Counted from the first letter of the stretch, positions 50,456 through 61,875 are shown. The stretch is 64,000 nt of DNA from Monocercomonoides exilis (GCA_001643675.2 LSRY02000077.1:31001-95000); one strand, 5' to 3'. Notes: generated by a model not told the origin, from the sequence alone. A program made the numbers and translations.

Positions 50456-51400
50456 ATGTCACAAATTGAAAACTTCAGAAGCAGAGCATATTGTTTCACG
50501 TTAAACAATTATACAAACGATGAATTTGAACACATAAAGCACATAGACTGCAGATATTTAGTTGTTGGCGAAGAAGTAGGCGCAATGGGTACACCGCATT
50601 TACAAGGTTACGTTCATTTTAAAAATCAGAAGTCCTTTCATACCGTAAAGCTAATGATAAGCGAAAGGTGTCACTTAGAAGCTGCCAAGGGATCCCCAGA
50701 TGACAATCGGAAGTATTGCACCAAAGAAAATAAATTCTTTGAAAAAGGAGAGTTACCACAGCAAGGTAAACGTTCAGATATTGATAAAGCAATATCAATG
50801 ATTCAAGAAGGAAAATCAATCACAGAAGTGGCCAAGGAAATGCCAAAGCAAATCGTACTGCACGGAAAAGGATTATCTCACTTAGCTAACATTCTACATG
50901 AAGAGCAGCAAGGAGACAGGACAGAAAGAAGGGAAAATTACTGGCTGTGGGGAAAAACAGGCTCAGGAAAAACTACTTACGTTAAAAATAAAGCAAAAGA
51001 ATTGAAGGAATCATTAGGTTGGAGATGCTACTATTGGCCTGTATCTCCTGGGTTTTTCACTAACTACACTAATCAAGAAATCGCTGTATTCGACGACTTC
51101 GACCCCCATACCATGGACTTTAAAATGTTCTTAAAGATTACAGATCCTTGGTGTAATCCAGCTATAAACACCAAAGGAGATTCTGGTACTTTTACTTCAA
51201 ACTTAGTTTTCTTCACCGCTACAGAACCCGCAGAAACAATATTAAAGGGATGCGTAGACACAGATGACCAAATGGGTCAGGTTTCTAGAAGAATTAAAAA
51301 TATTCATGTTCCTAACGATTTACAAGAACCTAACCTAGACGATGAAACAGCACCTACTCAACCCGATAACGAATATGACCCTTTTATTAATCAACTTTAA
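50456..51400 (+). CDS. rep: Rep, unit 6 (intact)
   Basis: Full 314-codon frame, same protein as unit 2. Confidence 0.96.
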   Translation: MSQIENFRSRAYCFTLNNYTNDEFEHIKHIDCRYLVVGEEVGAMGTPHLQGYVHFKNQKSFHTVKLMISERCHLEAAKGSPDDNRKYCTKENKFFEKGELPQQGKRSDIDKAISMIQEGKSITEVAKEMPKQIVLHGKGLSHLANILHEEQQGDRTERRENYWLWGKTGSGKTTYVKNKAKELKESLGWRCYYWPVSPGFFTNYTNQEIAVFDDFDPHTMDFKMFLKITDPWCNPAINTKGDSGTFTSNLVFFTATEPAETILKGCVDTDDQMGQVSRRIKNIHVPNDLQEPNLDDETAPTQPDNEYDPFINQL

Positions 51401-51497
51401 TTTTAAATTTTTATTTTAACTTCACTTTTAATATTTAATTCCCAATAGGGTGCAAAAATGCGTGAATTGATTTTTTTATAATAATAATAAAAAAATA

Positions 51498-52694
51498 TTA
51501 ATTATCATCATGTAAAATAGTAAAAGAAGAGGAGGGCCCAGGAGTAGAACCGGTAGCGCTACTTCCACCACGTGGTTCATTTCCGATTCCACCACTGACC
51601 TCCTCAGATTCCTTAACAATAGCATTAGGTCTAGTTCCCTGACTAGTAAAAATTGTTCCCACAGGTTCATATACACCAGTTTGTATATCTTCTAAAGGCA
51701 TTCCATTAACATACCTAAAGTAATTAACTTGATCATATTTATAACTTAATGTACATTGAGCTGACTGAGATGCACTTTCAAATAAATCATGAAATTTATC
51801 CTCAGCTCCAAATCCTCCTAAAATATAAATTGTATAATACCACCTATTTGGCTCCGTTTCTTGAGTCCATAACGTCTTCATATTTGGATATATATTAAAA
51901 TGAAATTGAGTTACCCAATTAGTATCAGCACTTATTCTAAGTAACTTATCCATAAATAATTGCGCATTAAGGTTAGCCAACCAAGTCCTTTTAAATCCTT
52001 TAACATAACCTGATGTTAAAAGATAGGGTCTCTTAAACATAGACCATACATTATTTCCCAAATCTAAATTTGAACCCCACTTCCTAAATATTATAACTCT
52101 AGCATAAGCATGTGACCACTTATTCATATCTTCATCAACATTAAATGGTGATACATTAAAAATAAAATTATAACTTATTTTATATAAATTATAATTAGAC
52201 TTCATATGTTGCACCAAACTAGGCATAGTACCATTAATATTAATATATGTAATAGAACCAGAAGGATAATTTAAACTACCACCTGAACTCATTGTCATAT
52301 TATACATATAAATCACTCCAGTTGCACCTTGTGTAGATCGATAGTCTATTGGTCTATTCTTATACAACCAATTAAAATATCTACGTTTCCTTATTCTATA
52401 TCTCCTACGTAATCTTCTACGTAAACGCCTTCCTCTTCTTCTCCTACGTCTTATTTTTATACCCGTTCCAGTTTGCTTTACCTGTTTCCAATTGGGAACT
52501 CTACCTTGTCCTGCTTTTCTTATAGTACTATATAACTTACGTCGATTATGCCATTGCCATAAAGCTGTGGCTGCTCCTCTAATTAACCCTGACCCCCCTG
52601 CATATTTCACTAACCTAGCTGCAGGTCTAGCAATATTAGTAACATTTCTAGCTAAAGTAGCTGCTGTTGATGAATATGGCAATATAGCTGCCAT
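51498..52694 (-). CDS. cap: Capsid-like protein, unit 6 (intact)
   Basis: Same protein as unit 2. The spacer barcode is T7, four TAA-type repeats, A7, as in unit 3. Confidence 0.85.
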   Translation of the reverse strand: MAAILPYSSTAATLARNVTNIARPAARLVKYAGGSGLIRGAATALWQWHNRRKLYSTIRKAGQGRVPNWKQVKQTGTGIKIRRRRRRGRRLRRRLRRRYRIRKRRYFNWLYKNRPIDYRSTQGATGVIYMYNMTMSSGGSLNYPSGSITYININGTMPSLVQHMKSNYNLYKISYNFIFNVSPFNVDEDMNKWSHAYARVIIFRKWGSNLDLGNNVWSMFKRPYLLTSGYVKGFKRTWLANLNAQLFMDKLLRISADTNWVTQFHFNIYPNMKTLWTQETEPNRWYYTIYILGGFGAEDKFHDLFESASQSAQCTLSYKYDQVNYFRYVNGMPLEDIQTGVYEPVGTIFTSQGTRPNAIVKESEEVSGGIGNEPRGGSSATGSTPGPSSSFTILHDDN

Positions 52695-52749
52695 AAAAAA
52701 TGACGTGGAAAAAAAGGAATTTTATGATCAAAAATGAGACATATAAAAT

Positions 52750-53160
52750 TTAATTATGGTACACTATTTCTGGAACATAAACCCTAGTATCCCAAATACC
52801 ATTAAATAACATATATATTCGATGATGTTCCTTAAAAGCTGCATCAAATAACGGTTTAACCCTTTTATAAACCATCTTAAACAAAGCTTGCCTCCTTCTA
52901 TGAGCACTACCTACTCTTCTCAAAGCACGCGGCCTTTTCCTATTTCTAATAGTTAATATTCTCCACAATACATTAAATTCTTCAAGACATTTAGCTACAA
53001 CTTCATTACATCGTTCCATATACCAATCGATATTCTCCATTTGCATCTTCCACGCACGCGTCCAACGAGGTGCCCACATAACATCTACATCTTCAATAAA
53101 TGCCTTCCGAGAAAGTGGAATATCACCTAACCAATCATCATTATCGATATTAAACGCCAT
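52750..53160 (-). CDS. 136-aa basic viral protein, unit 6
   Basis: Intact copy, same protein as unit 2. Confidence 0.65.
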   Translation of the reverse strand: MAFNIDNDDWLGDIPLSRKAFIEDVDVMWAPRWTRAWKMQMENIDWYMERCNEVVAKCLEEFNVLWRILTIRNRKRPRALRRVGSAHRRRQALFKMVYKRVKPLFDAAFKEHHRIYMLFNGIWDTRVYVPEIVYHN

Positions 53161-53217
53161 ATATAATATTTTTTGATCTGACCCTTAATAATTTCCGACC
53201 TCTCAGAAGTCTCAGAA

Positions 53218-53250
53218 GTTGCCGATAGGTAATACTAAACTATCGGCAAC
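53218..53250 (-). other. Viral replication origin hairpin, unit 7
   Basis: Identical hairpin and nonamer, 93 bp before the Rep start. Confidence 0.92.
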
Positions 53251-53310
53251 TAATTATGGGTTCGGAAAAATTTTTGATCTGACCCATAAAATAATATTTA
53301 ATTTACCTGA

Positions 53311-54255
53311 ATGTCACAAATTGAAAACTTCAGAAGCAGAGCATATTGTTTCACGTTAAACAATTATACAAACGATGAATTTGAACACATAAAGCACATA
53401 GACTGCAGATATTTAGTTGTTGGCGAAGAAGTAGGCGCAATGGGTACACCGCATTTACAAGGTTACGTTCATTTTAAAAATCAGAAGTCCTTTCATACCG
53501 TAAAGCTAATGATAAGCGAAAGGTGTCACTTAGAAGCTGCCAAGGGATCCCCAGATGACAATCGGAAGTATTGCACCAAAGAAAATAAATTCTTTGAAAA
53601 AGGAGAGTTACCACAGCAAGGTAAACGTTCAGATATTGATAAAGCAATATCAATGATTCAAGAAGGAAAATCAATCACAGAAGTGGCCAAGGAAATGCCA
53701 AAGCAAATCGTACTGCACGGAAAAGGATTATCTCACTTAGCTAACATTCTACATGAAGAGCAGCAAGGAGACAGGACAGAAAGAAGGGAAAATTACTGGC
53801 TGTGGGGAAAAACAGGCTCAGGAAAAACTACTTACGTTAAAAATAAAGCAAAAGAATTGAAGGAATCATTAGGTTGGAGATGCTACTATTGGCCTGTATC
53901 TCCTGGGTTTTTCACTAACTACACTAATCAAGAAATCGCTGTATTCGACGACTTCGACCCCCATACCATGGACTTTAAAATGTTCTTAAAGATTACAGAT
54001 CCTTGGTGTAATCCAGCTATAAACACCAAAGGAGATTCTGGTACTTTTACTTCAAACTTAGTTTTCTTCACCGCTACAGAACCCGCAGAAACAATATTAA
54101 AGGGATGCGTAGACACAGATGACCAAATGGGTCAGGTTTCTAGAAGAATTAAAAATATTCATGTTCCTAACGATTTACAAGAACCTAACCTAGACGATGA
54201 AACAGCACCTACTCAACCCGATAACGAATATGACCCTTTTATTAATCAACTTTAA
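53311..54255 (+). CDS. rep: Rep, unit 7 (intact)
   Basis: Full 314-codon frame, same protein as unit 2. Confidence 0.96.
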   Translation: MSQIENFRSRAYCFTLNNYTNDEFEHIKHIDCRYLVVGEEVGAMGTPHLQGYVHFKNQKSFHTVKLMISERCHLEAAKGSPDDNRKYCTKENKFFEKGELPQQGKRSDIDKAISMIQEGKSITEVAKEMPKQIVLHGKGLSHLANILHEEQQGDRTERRENYWLWGKTGSGKTTYVKNKAKELKESLGWRCYYWPVSPGFFTNYTNQEIAVFDDFDPHTMDFKMFLKITDPWCNPAINTKGDSGTFTSNLVFFTATEPAETILKGCVDTDDQMGQVSRRIKNIHVPNDLQEPNLDDETAPTQPDNEYDPFINQL

Positions 54256-54353
54256 TTTTAAATTTTTATTTTAACTTCACTTTTAATATTTAATTCCCAA
54301 TAGGGTGCAAAAATGCGTGAATTGATTTTTTTATAATAATAATAAAAAAAATA

Positions 54354-55550
54354 TTAATTATCATCATGTAAAATAGTAAAAGAAGAGGAGGGCCCAGGAG
54401 TAGAACCGGTAGCGCTACTTCCACCACGTGGTTCATTTCCGATTCCACCACTGACCTCCTCAGATTCCTTAACAATAGCATTAGGTCTAGTTCCCTGACT
54501 AGTAAAAATTGTTCCCACAGGTTCATATACACCAGTTTGTATATCTTCTAAAGGCATTCCATTAACATACCTAAAGTAATTAACTTGATCATATTTATAA
54601 CTTAATGTACATTGAGCTGACTGAGATGCACTTTCAAATAAATCATGAAATTTATCCTCAGCTCCAAATCCTCCTAAAATATAAATTGTATAATACCACC
54701 TATTTGGCTCCGTTTCTTGAGTCCATAACGTCTTCATATTTGGATATATATTAAAATGAAATTGAGTTACCCAATTAGTATCAGCACTTATTCTAAGTAA
54801 CTTATCCATAAATAATTGCGCATTAAGGTTAGCCAACCAAGTCCTTTTAAATCCTTTAACATAACCTGATGTTAAAAGATAGGGTCTCTTAAACATAGAC
54901 CATACATTATTTCCCAAATCTAAATTTGAACCCCACTTCCTAAATATTATAACTCTAGCATAAGCATGTGACCACTTATTCATATCTTCATCAACATTAA
55001 ATGGTGATACATTAAAAATAAAATTATAACTTATTTTATATAAATTATAATTAGACTTCATATGTTGCACCAAACTAGGCATAGTACCATTAATATTAAT
55101 ATATGTAATAGAACCAGAAGGATAATTTAAACTACCACCTGAACTCATTGTCATATTATACATATAAATCACTCCAGTTGCACCTTGTGTAGATCGATAG
55201 TCTATTGGTCTATTCTTATACAACCAATTAAAATATCTACGTTTCCTTATTCTATATCTCCTACGTAATCTTCTACGTAAACGCCTTCCTCTTCTTCTCC
55301 TACGTCTTATTTTTATACCCGTTCCAGTTTGCTTTACCTGTTTCCAATTGGGAACTCTACCTTGTCCTGCTTTTCTTATAGTACTATATAACTTACGTCG
55401 ATTATGCCATTGCCATAAAGCTGTGGCTGCTCCTCTAATTAACCCTGACCCCCCTGCATATTTCACTAACCTAGCTGCAGGTCTAGCAATATTAGTAACA
55501 TTTCTAGCTAAAGTAGCTGCTGTTGATGAATATGGCAATATAGCTGCCAT
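54354..55550 (-). CDS. cap: Capsid-like protein, unit 7 (intact)
   Basis: Same protein as unit 2. The spacer barcode is T7, four TAA-type repeats, A8. Confidence 0.85.
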   Translation of the reverse strand: MAAILPYSSTAATLARNVTNIARPAARLVKYAGGSGLIRGAATALWQWHNRRKLYSTIRKAGQGRVPNWKQVKQTGTGIKIRRRRRRGRRLRRRLRRRYRIRKRRYFNWLYKNRPIDYRSTQGATGVIYMYNMTMSSGGSLNYPSGSITYININGTMPSLVQHMKSNYNLYKISYNFIFNVSPFNVDEDMNKWSHAYARVIIFRKWGSNLDLGNNVWSMFKRPYLLTSGYVKGFKRTWLANLNAQLFMDKLLRISADTNWVTQFHFNIYPNMKTLWTQETEPNRWYYTIYILGGFGAEDKFHDLFESASQSAQCTLSYKYDQVNYFRYVNGMPLEDIQTGVYEPVGTIFTSQGTRPNAIVKESEEVSGGIGNEPRGGSSATGSTPGPSSSFTILHDDN

Positions 55551-55605
55551 AAAAAATGACGTGGAAAAAAAGGAATTTTATGATCAAAAATGAGACATAT
55601 AAAAT

Positions 55606-56016
55606 TTAATTATGGTACACTATTTCTGGAACATAAACCCTAGTATCCCAAATACCATTAAATAACATATATATTCGATGATGTTCCTTAAAAGCTGCAT
55701 CAAATAACGGTTTAACCCTTTTATAAACCATCTTAAACAAAGCTTGCCTCCTTCTATGAGCACTACCTACTCTTCTCAAAGCACGCGGCCTTTTCCTATT
55801 TCTAATAGTTAATATTCTCCACAATACATTAAATTCTTCAAGACATTTAGCTACAACTTCATTACATCGTTCCATATACCAATCGATATTCTCCATTTGC
55901 ATCTTCCACGCACGCGTCCAACGAGGTGCCCACATAACATCTACATCTTCAATAAATGCCTTCCGAGAAAGTGGAATATCACCTAACCAATCATCATTAT
56001 CGATATTAAACGCCAT
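55606..56016 (-). CDS. 136-aa basic viral protein, unit 7
   Basis: Intact copy, same protein as unit 2. Confidence 0.65.
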   Translation of the reverse strand: MAFNIDNDDWLGDIPLSRKAFIEDVDVMWAPRWTRAWKMQMENIDWYMERCNEVVAKCLEEFNVLWRILTIRNRKRPRALRRVGSAHRRRQALFKMVYKRVKPLFDAAFKEHHRIYMLFNGIWDTRVYVPEIVYHN

Positions 56017-56073
56017 ATATAATATTTTTTGATCTGACCCTTAATAATTTCCGACCTCTCAGAAGTCTCAGAA

Positions 56074-56106
56074 GTTGCCGATAGGTAATACTAAACTATC
56101 GGCAAC
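56074..56106 (-). other. Viral replication origin hairpin, unit 8
   Basis: Identical hairpin and nonamer; 92 bp to Rep, lacking one T on the right as in unit 6. Confidence 0.92.
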
Positions 56107-56165
56107 TAATTATGGGTTCGGAAAAATTTTGATCTGACCCATAAAATAATATTTAATTTACCTGA

Positions 56166-57110
56166 ATGTCACAAATTGAAAACTTCAGAAGCAGAGCATA
56201 TTGTTTCACGTTAAACAATTATACAAACGATGAATTTGAACACATAAAGCACATAGACTGCAGATATTTAGTTGTTGGCGAAGAAGTAGGCGCAATGGGT
56301 ACACCGCATTTACAAGGTTACGTTCATTTTAAAAATCAGAAGTCCTTTCATACCGTAAAGCTAATGATAAGCGAAAGGTGTCACTTAGAAGCTGCCAAGG
56401 GATCCCCAGATGACAATCGGAAGTATTGCACCAAAGAAAATAAATTCTTTGAAAAAGGAGAGTTACCACAGCAAGGTAAACGTTCAGATATTGATAAAGC
56501 AATATCAATGATTCAAGAAGGAAAATCAATCACAGAAGTGGCCAAGGAAATGCCAAAGCAAATCGTACTGCACGGAAAAGGATTATCTCACTTAGCTAAC
56601 ATTCTACATGAAGAGCAGCAAGGAGACAGGACAGAAAGAAGGGAAAATTACTGGCTGTGGGGAAAAACAGGCTCAGGAAAAACTACTTACGTTAAAAATA
56701 AAGCAAAAGAATTGAAGGAATCATTAGGTTGGAGATGCTACTATTGGCCTGTATCTCCTGGGTTTTTCACTAACTACACTAATCAAGAAATCGCTGTATT
56801 CGACGACTTCGACCCCCATACCATGGACTTTAAAATGTTCTTAAAGATTACAGATCCTTGGTGTAATCCAGCTATAAACACCAAAGGAGATTCTGGTACT
56901 TTTACTTCAAACTTAGTTTTCTTCACCGCTACAGAACCCGCAGAAACAATATTAAAGGGATGCGTAGACACAGATGACCAAATGGGTCAGGTTTCTAGAA
57001 GAATTAAAAATATTCATGTTCCTAACGATTTACAAGAACCTAACCTAGACGATGAAACAGCACCTACTCAACCCGATAACGAATATGACCCTTTTATTAA
57101 TCAACTTTAA
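56166..57110 (+). CDS. rep: Rep, unit 8 (intact)
   Basis: Full 314-codon frame, same protein as unit 2. Confidence 0.96.
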   Translation: MSQIENFRSRAYCFTLNNYTNDEFEHIKHIDCRYLVVGEEVGAMGTPHLQGYVHFKNQKSFHTVKLMISERCHLEAAKGSPDDNRKYCTKENKFFEKGELPQQGKRSDIDKAISMIQEGKSITEVAKEMPKQIVLHGKGLSHLANILHEEQQGDRTERRENYWLWGKTGSGKTTYVKNKAKELKESLGWRCYYWPVSPGFFTNYTNQEIAVFDDFDPHTMDFKMFLKITDPWCNPAINTKGDSGTFTSNLVFFTATEPAETILKGCVDTDDQMGQVSRRIKNIHVPNDLQEPNLDDETAPTQPDNEYDPFINQL

Positions 57111-57209
57111 TTTTAAATTTTTATTTTAACTTCACTTTTAATATTTAATTCCCAATAGGGTGCAAAAATGCGTGAATTGATTTTTTTATAATAATAATAA
57201 AAAAAAATA

Positions 57210-58406
57210 TTAATTATCATCATGTAAAATAGTAAAAGAAGAGGAGGGCCCAGGAGTAGAACCGGTAGCGCTACTTCCACCACGTGGTTCATTTCCGATT
57301 CCACCACTGACCTCCTCAGATTCCTTAACAATAGCATTAGGTCTAGTTCCCTGACTAGTAAAAATTGTTCCCACAGGTTCATATACACCAGTTTGTATAT
57401 CTTCTAAAGGCATTCCATTAACATACCTAAAGTAATTAACTTGATCATATTTATAACTTAATGTACATTGAGCTGACTGAGATGCACTTTCAAATAAATC
57501 ATGAAATTTATCCTCAGCTCCAAATCCTCCTAAAATATAAATTGTATAATACCACCTATTTGGCTCCGTTTCTTGAGTCCATAACGTCTTCATATTTGGA
57601 TATATATTAAAATGAAATTGAGTTACCCAATTAGTATCAGCACTTATTCTAAGTAACTTATCCATAAATAATTGCGCATTAAGGTTAGCCAACCAAGTCC
57701 TTTTAAATCCTTTAACATAACCTGATGTTAAAAGATAGGGTCTCTTAAACATAGACCATACATTATTTCCCAAATCTAAATTTGAACCCCACTTCCTAAA
57801 TATTATAACTCTAGCATAAGCATGTGACCACTTATTCATATCTTCATCAACATTAAATGGTGATACATTAAAAATAAAATTATAACTTATTTTATATAAA
57901 TTATAATTAGACTTCATATGTTGCACCAAACTAGGCATAGTACCATTAATATTAATATATGTAATAGAACCAGAAGGATAATTTAAACTACCACCTGAAC
58001 TCATTGTCATATTATACATATAAATCACTCCAGTTGCACCTTGTGTAGATCGATAGTCTATTGGTCTATTCTTATACAACCAATTAAAATATCTACGTTT
58101 CCTTATTCTATATCTCCTACGTAATCTTCTACGTAAACGCCTTCCTCTTCTTCTCCTACGTCTTATTTTTATACCCGTTCCAGTTTGCTTTACCTGTTTC
58201 CAATTGGGAACTCTACCTTGTCCTGCTTTTCTTATAGTACTATATAACTTACGTCGATTATGCCATTGCCATAAAGCTGTGGCTGCTCCTCTAATTAACC
58301 CTGACCCCCCTGCATATTTCACTAACCTAGCTGCAGGTCTAGCAATATTAGTAACATTTCTAGCTAAAGTAGCTGCTGTTGATGAATATGGCAATATAGC
58401 TGCCAT
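57210..58406 (-). CDS. cap: Capsid-like protein, unit 8 (intact)
   Basis: Same protein as unit 2. The spacer barcode is T7, four TAA-type repeats, A9. Confidence 0.85.
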   Translation of the reverse strand: MAAILPYSSTAATLARNVTNIARPAARLVKYAGGSGLIRGAATALWQWHNRRKLYSTIRKAGQGRVPNWKQVKQTGTGIKIRRRRRRGRRLRRRLRRRYRIRKRRYFNWLYKNRPIDYRSTQGATGVIYMYNMTMSSGGSLNYPSGSITYININGTMPSLVQHMKSNYNLYKISYNFIFNVSPFNVDEDMNKWSHAYARVIIFRKWGSNLDLGNNVWSMFKRPYLLTSGYVKGFKRTWLANLNAQLFMDKLLRISADTNWVTQFHFNIYPNMKTLWTQETEPNRWYYTIYILGGFGAEDKFHDLFESASQSAQCTLSYKYDQVNYFRYVNGMPLEDIQTGVYEPVGTIFTSQGTRPNAIVKESEEVSGGIGNEPRGGSSATGSTPGPSSSFTILHDDN

Positions 58407-58460
58407 AAAAAATGACGTGGAAAAAAGGAATTTTATGATCAAAAATGAGACATATAAAAT

Positions 58461-58871
58461 TTAATTATGGTACACTATTTCTGGAACATAAACCCTAGTA
58501 TCCCAAATACCATTAAATAACATATATATTCGATGATGTTCCTTAAAAGCTGCATCAAATAACGGTTTAACCCTTTTATAAACCATCTTAAACAAAGCTT
58601 GCCTCCTTCTATGAGCACTACCTACTCTTCTCAAAGCACGCGGCCTTTTCCTATTTCTAATAGTTAATATTCTCCACAATACATTAAATTCTTCAAGACA
58701 TTTAGCTACAACTTCATTACATCGTTCCATATACCAATCGATATTCTCCATTTGCATCTTCCACGCACGCGTCCAACGAGGTGCCCACATAACATCTACA
58801 TCTTCAATAAATGCCTTCCGAGAAAGTGGAATATCACCTAACCAATCATCATTATCGATATTAAACGCCAT
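58461..58871 (-). CDS. 136-aa basic viral protein, unit 8
   Basis: Intact copy, same protein as unit 2. Confidence 0.65.
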   Translation of the reverse strand: MAFNIDNDDWLGDIPLSRKAFIEDVDVMWAPRWTRAWKMQMENIDWYMERCNEVVAKCLEEFNVLWRILTIRNRKRPRALRRVGSAHRRRQALFKMVYKRVKPLFDAAFKEHHRIYMLFNGIWDTRVYVPEIVYHN

Positions 58872-58927
58872 ATATAATATTTTTGATCTGACCCTTAATA
58901 ATTTCCGACCTCTCAGAAGTCTCAGAA

Positions 58928-58960
58928 GTTGCCGATAGGTAATACTAAACTATCGGCAAC
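58928..58960 (-). other. Viral replication origin hairpin, unit 9
   Basis: Identical hairpin and nonamer; 92 bp to Rep, as in units 6 and 8. Confidence 0.92.
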
Positions 58961-59019
58961 TAATTATGGGTTCGGAAAAATTTTGATCTGACCCATAAAA
59001 TAATATTTAATTTACCTGA

Positions 59020-59963
59020 ATGTCACAAATTGAAAACTTCAGAAGCAGAGCATATTGTTTCACGTTAAACAATTATACAAACGATGAATTTGAACACATA
59101 AAGCACATAGACTGCAGATATTTAGTTGTTGGCGAAGAAGTAGGCGCAATGGGTACACCGCATTTACAAGGTTACGTTCATTTTAAAAATCAGAAGTCCT
59201 TTCATACCGTAAAGCTAATGATAAGCGAAAGGTGTCACTTAGAAGCTGCCAAGGGATCCCCAGATGACAATCGGAAGTATTGCACCAAAGAAAATAAATT
59301 CTTTGAAAAGGAGAGTTACCACAGCAAGGTAAACGTTCAGATATTGATAAAGCAATATCAATGATTCAAGAAGGAAAATCAATCACAGAAGTGGCCAAGG
59401 AAATGCCAAAGCAAATCGTACTGCACGGAAAAGGATTATCTCACTTAGCTAACATTCTACATGAAGAGCAGCAAGGAGACAGGACAGAAAGAAGGGAAAA
59501 TTACTGGCTGTGGGGAAAAACAGGCTCAGGAAAAACTACTTACGTTAAAAATAAAGCAAAAGAATTGAAGGAATCATTAGGTTGGAGATGCTACTATTGG
59601 CCTGTATCTCCTGGGTTTTTCACTAACTACACTAATCAAGAAATCGCTGTATTCGACGACTTCGACCCCCATACCATGGACTTTAAAATGTTCTTAAAGA
59701 TTACAGATCCTTGGTGTAATCCAGCTATAAACACCAAAGGAGATTCTGGTACTTTTACTTCAAACTTAGTTTTCTTCACCGCTACAGAACCCGCAGAAAC
59801 AATATTAAAGGGATGCGTAGACACAGATGACCAAATGGGTCAGGTTTCTAGAAGAATTAAAAATATTCATGTTCCTAACGATTTACAAGAACCTAACCTA
59901 GACGATGAAACAGCACCTACTCAACCCGATAACGAATATGACCCTTTTATTAATCAACTTTAA
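59020..59963 (+). pseudogene. rep: Rep, unit 9, frameshifted in an A-run
   Basis: One A is missing from the A-run at about 59306-59310, just after RCR motif III, so the first frame ends at 59362-59364 with a complete HUH domain but no helicase. The helicase part stays open from 59361 to 59963. This is a single homopolymer change, so sequencing error is a live explanation. Confidence 0.85.
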
Positions 59964-60062
59964 TTTTAAATTTTTATTTTAACTTCACTTTTAATATTTA
60001 ATTCCCAATAGGGTGCAAAAATGCGTGAATTGATTTTTTTATAATAATAATAAAAAAAAATA

Positions 60063-61259
60063 TTAATTATCATCATGTAAAATAGTAAAAGAAGAGGAGG
60101 GCCCAGGAGTAGAACCGGTAGCGCTACTTCCACCACGTGGTTCATTTCCGATTCCACCACTGACCTCCTCAGATTCCTTAACAATAGCATTAGGTCTAGT
60201 TCCCTGACTAGTAAAAATTGTTCCCACAGGTTCATATACACCAGTTTGTATATCTTCTAAAGGCATTCCATTAACATACCTAAAGTAATTAACTTGATCA
60301 TATTTATAACTTAATGTACATTGAGCTGACTGAGATGCACTTTCAAATAAATCATGAAATTTATCCTCAGCTCCAAATCCTCCTAAAATATAAATTGTAT
60401 AATACCACCTATTTGGCTCCGTTTCTTGAGTCCATAACGTCTTCATATTTGGATATATATTAAAATGAAATTGAGTTACCCAATTAGTATCAGCACTTAT
60501 TCTAAGTAACTTATCCATAAATAATTGCGCATTAAGGTTAGCCAACCAAGTCCTTTTAAATCCTTTAACATAACCTGATGTTAAAAGATAGGGTCTCTTA
60601 AACATAGACCATACATTATTTCCCAAATCTAAATTTGAACCCCACTTCCTAAATATTATAACTCTAGCATAAGCATGTGACCACTTATTCATATCTTCAT
60701 CAACATTAAATGGTGATACATTAAAAATAAAATTATAACTTATTTTATATAAATTATAATTAGACTTCATATGTTGCACCAAACTAGGCATAGTACCATT
60801 AATATTAATATATGTAATAGAACCAGAAGGATAATTTAAACTACCACCTGAACTCATTGTCATATTATACATATAAATCACTCCAGTTGCACCTTGTGTA
60901 GATCGATAGTCTATTGGTCTATTCTTATACAACCAATTAAAATATCTACGTTTCCTTATTCTATATCTCCTACGTAATCTTCTACGTAAACGCCTTCCTC
61001 TTCTTCTCCTACGTCTTATTTTTATACCCGTTCCAGTTTGCTTTACCTGTTTCCAATTGGGAACTCTACCTTGTCCTGCTTTTCTTATAGTACTATATAA
61101 CTTACGTCGATTATGCCATTGCCATAAAGCTGTGGCTGCTCCTCTAATTAACCCTGACCCCCCTGCATATTTCACTAACCTAGCTGCAGGTCTAGCAATA
61201 TTAGTAACATTTCTAGCTAAAGTAGCTGCTGTTGATGAATATGGCAATATAGCTGCCAT
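60063..61259 (-). CDS. cap: Capsid-like protein, unit 9 (intact)
   Basis: Same protein as unit 2. The spacer barcode is T7, four TAA-type repeats, A9. Confidence 0.85.
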   Translation of the reverse strand: MAAILPYSSTAATLARNVTNIARPAARLVKYAGGSGLIRGAATALWQWHNRRKLYSTIRKAGQGRVPNWKQVKQTGTGIKIRRRRRRGRRLRRRLRRRYRIRKRRYFNWLYKNRPIDYRSTQGATGVIYMYNMTMSSGGSLNYPSGSITYININGTMPSLVQHMKSNYNLYKISYNFIFNVSPFNVDEDMNKWSHAYARVIIFRKWGSNLDLGNNVWSMFKRPYLLTSGYVKGFKRTWLANLNAQLFMDKLLRISADTNWVTQFHFNIYPNMKTLWTQETEPNRWYYTIYILGGFGAEDKFHDLFESASQSAQCTLSYKYDQVNYFRYVNGMPLEDIQTGVYEPVGTIFTSQGTRPNAIVKESEEVSGGIGNEPRGGSSATGSTPGPSSSFTILHDDN

Positions 61260-61314
61260 AAAAAATGACGTGGAAAAAAAGGAATTTTATGATCAAAAAT
61301 GAGACATATAAAAT

Positions 61315-61725
61315 TTAATTATGGTACACTATTTCTGGAACATAAACCCTAGTATCCCAAATACCATTAAATAACATATATATTCGATGATGTTCCTTAA
61401 AAGCTGCATCAAATAACGGTTTAACCCTTTTATAAACCATCTTAAACAAAGCTTGCCTCCTTCTATGAGCACTACCTACTCTTCTCAAAGCACGCGGCCT
61501 TTTCCTATTTCTAATAGTTAATATTCTCCACAATACATTAAATTCTTCAAGACATTTAGCTACAACTTCATTACATCGTTCCATATACCAATCGATATTC
61601 TCCATTTGCATCTTCCACGCACGCGTCCAACGAGGTGCCCACATAACATCTACATCTTCAATAAATGCCTTCCGAGAAAGTGGAATATCACCTAACCAAT
61701 CATCATTATCGATATTAAACGCCAT
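61315..61725 (-). CDS. 136-aa basic viral protein, unit 9
   Basis: Intact copy, same protein as unit 2. Confidence 0.65.
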   Translation of the reverse strand: MAFNIDNDDWLGDIPLSRKAFIEDVDVMWAPRWTRAWKMQMENIDWYMERCNEVVAKCLEEFNVLWRILTIRNRKRPRALRRVGSAHRRRQALFKMVYKRVKPLFDAAFKEHHRIYMLFNGIWDTRVYVPEIVYHN

Positions 61726-61782
61726 ATATAATATTTTTTGATCTGACCCTTAATAATTTCCGACCTCTCAGAAGTCTCAGAA

Positions 61783-61815
61783 GTTGCCGATAGGTAATAC
61801 TAAACTATCGGCAAC
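61783..61815 (-). other. Viral replication origin hairpin, unit 10
   Basis: Identical hairpin and nonamer, 93 bp before the Rep start. Confidence 0.92.
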
Positions 61816-61875
61816 TAATTATGGGTTCGGAAAAATTTTTGATCTGACCCATAAAATAATATTTAATTTACCTGA

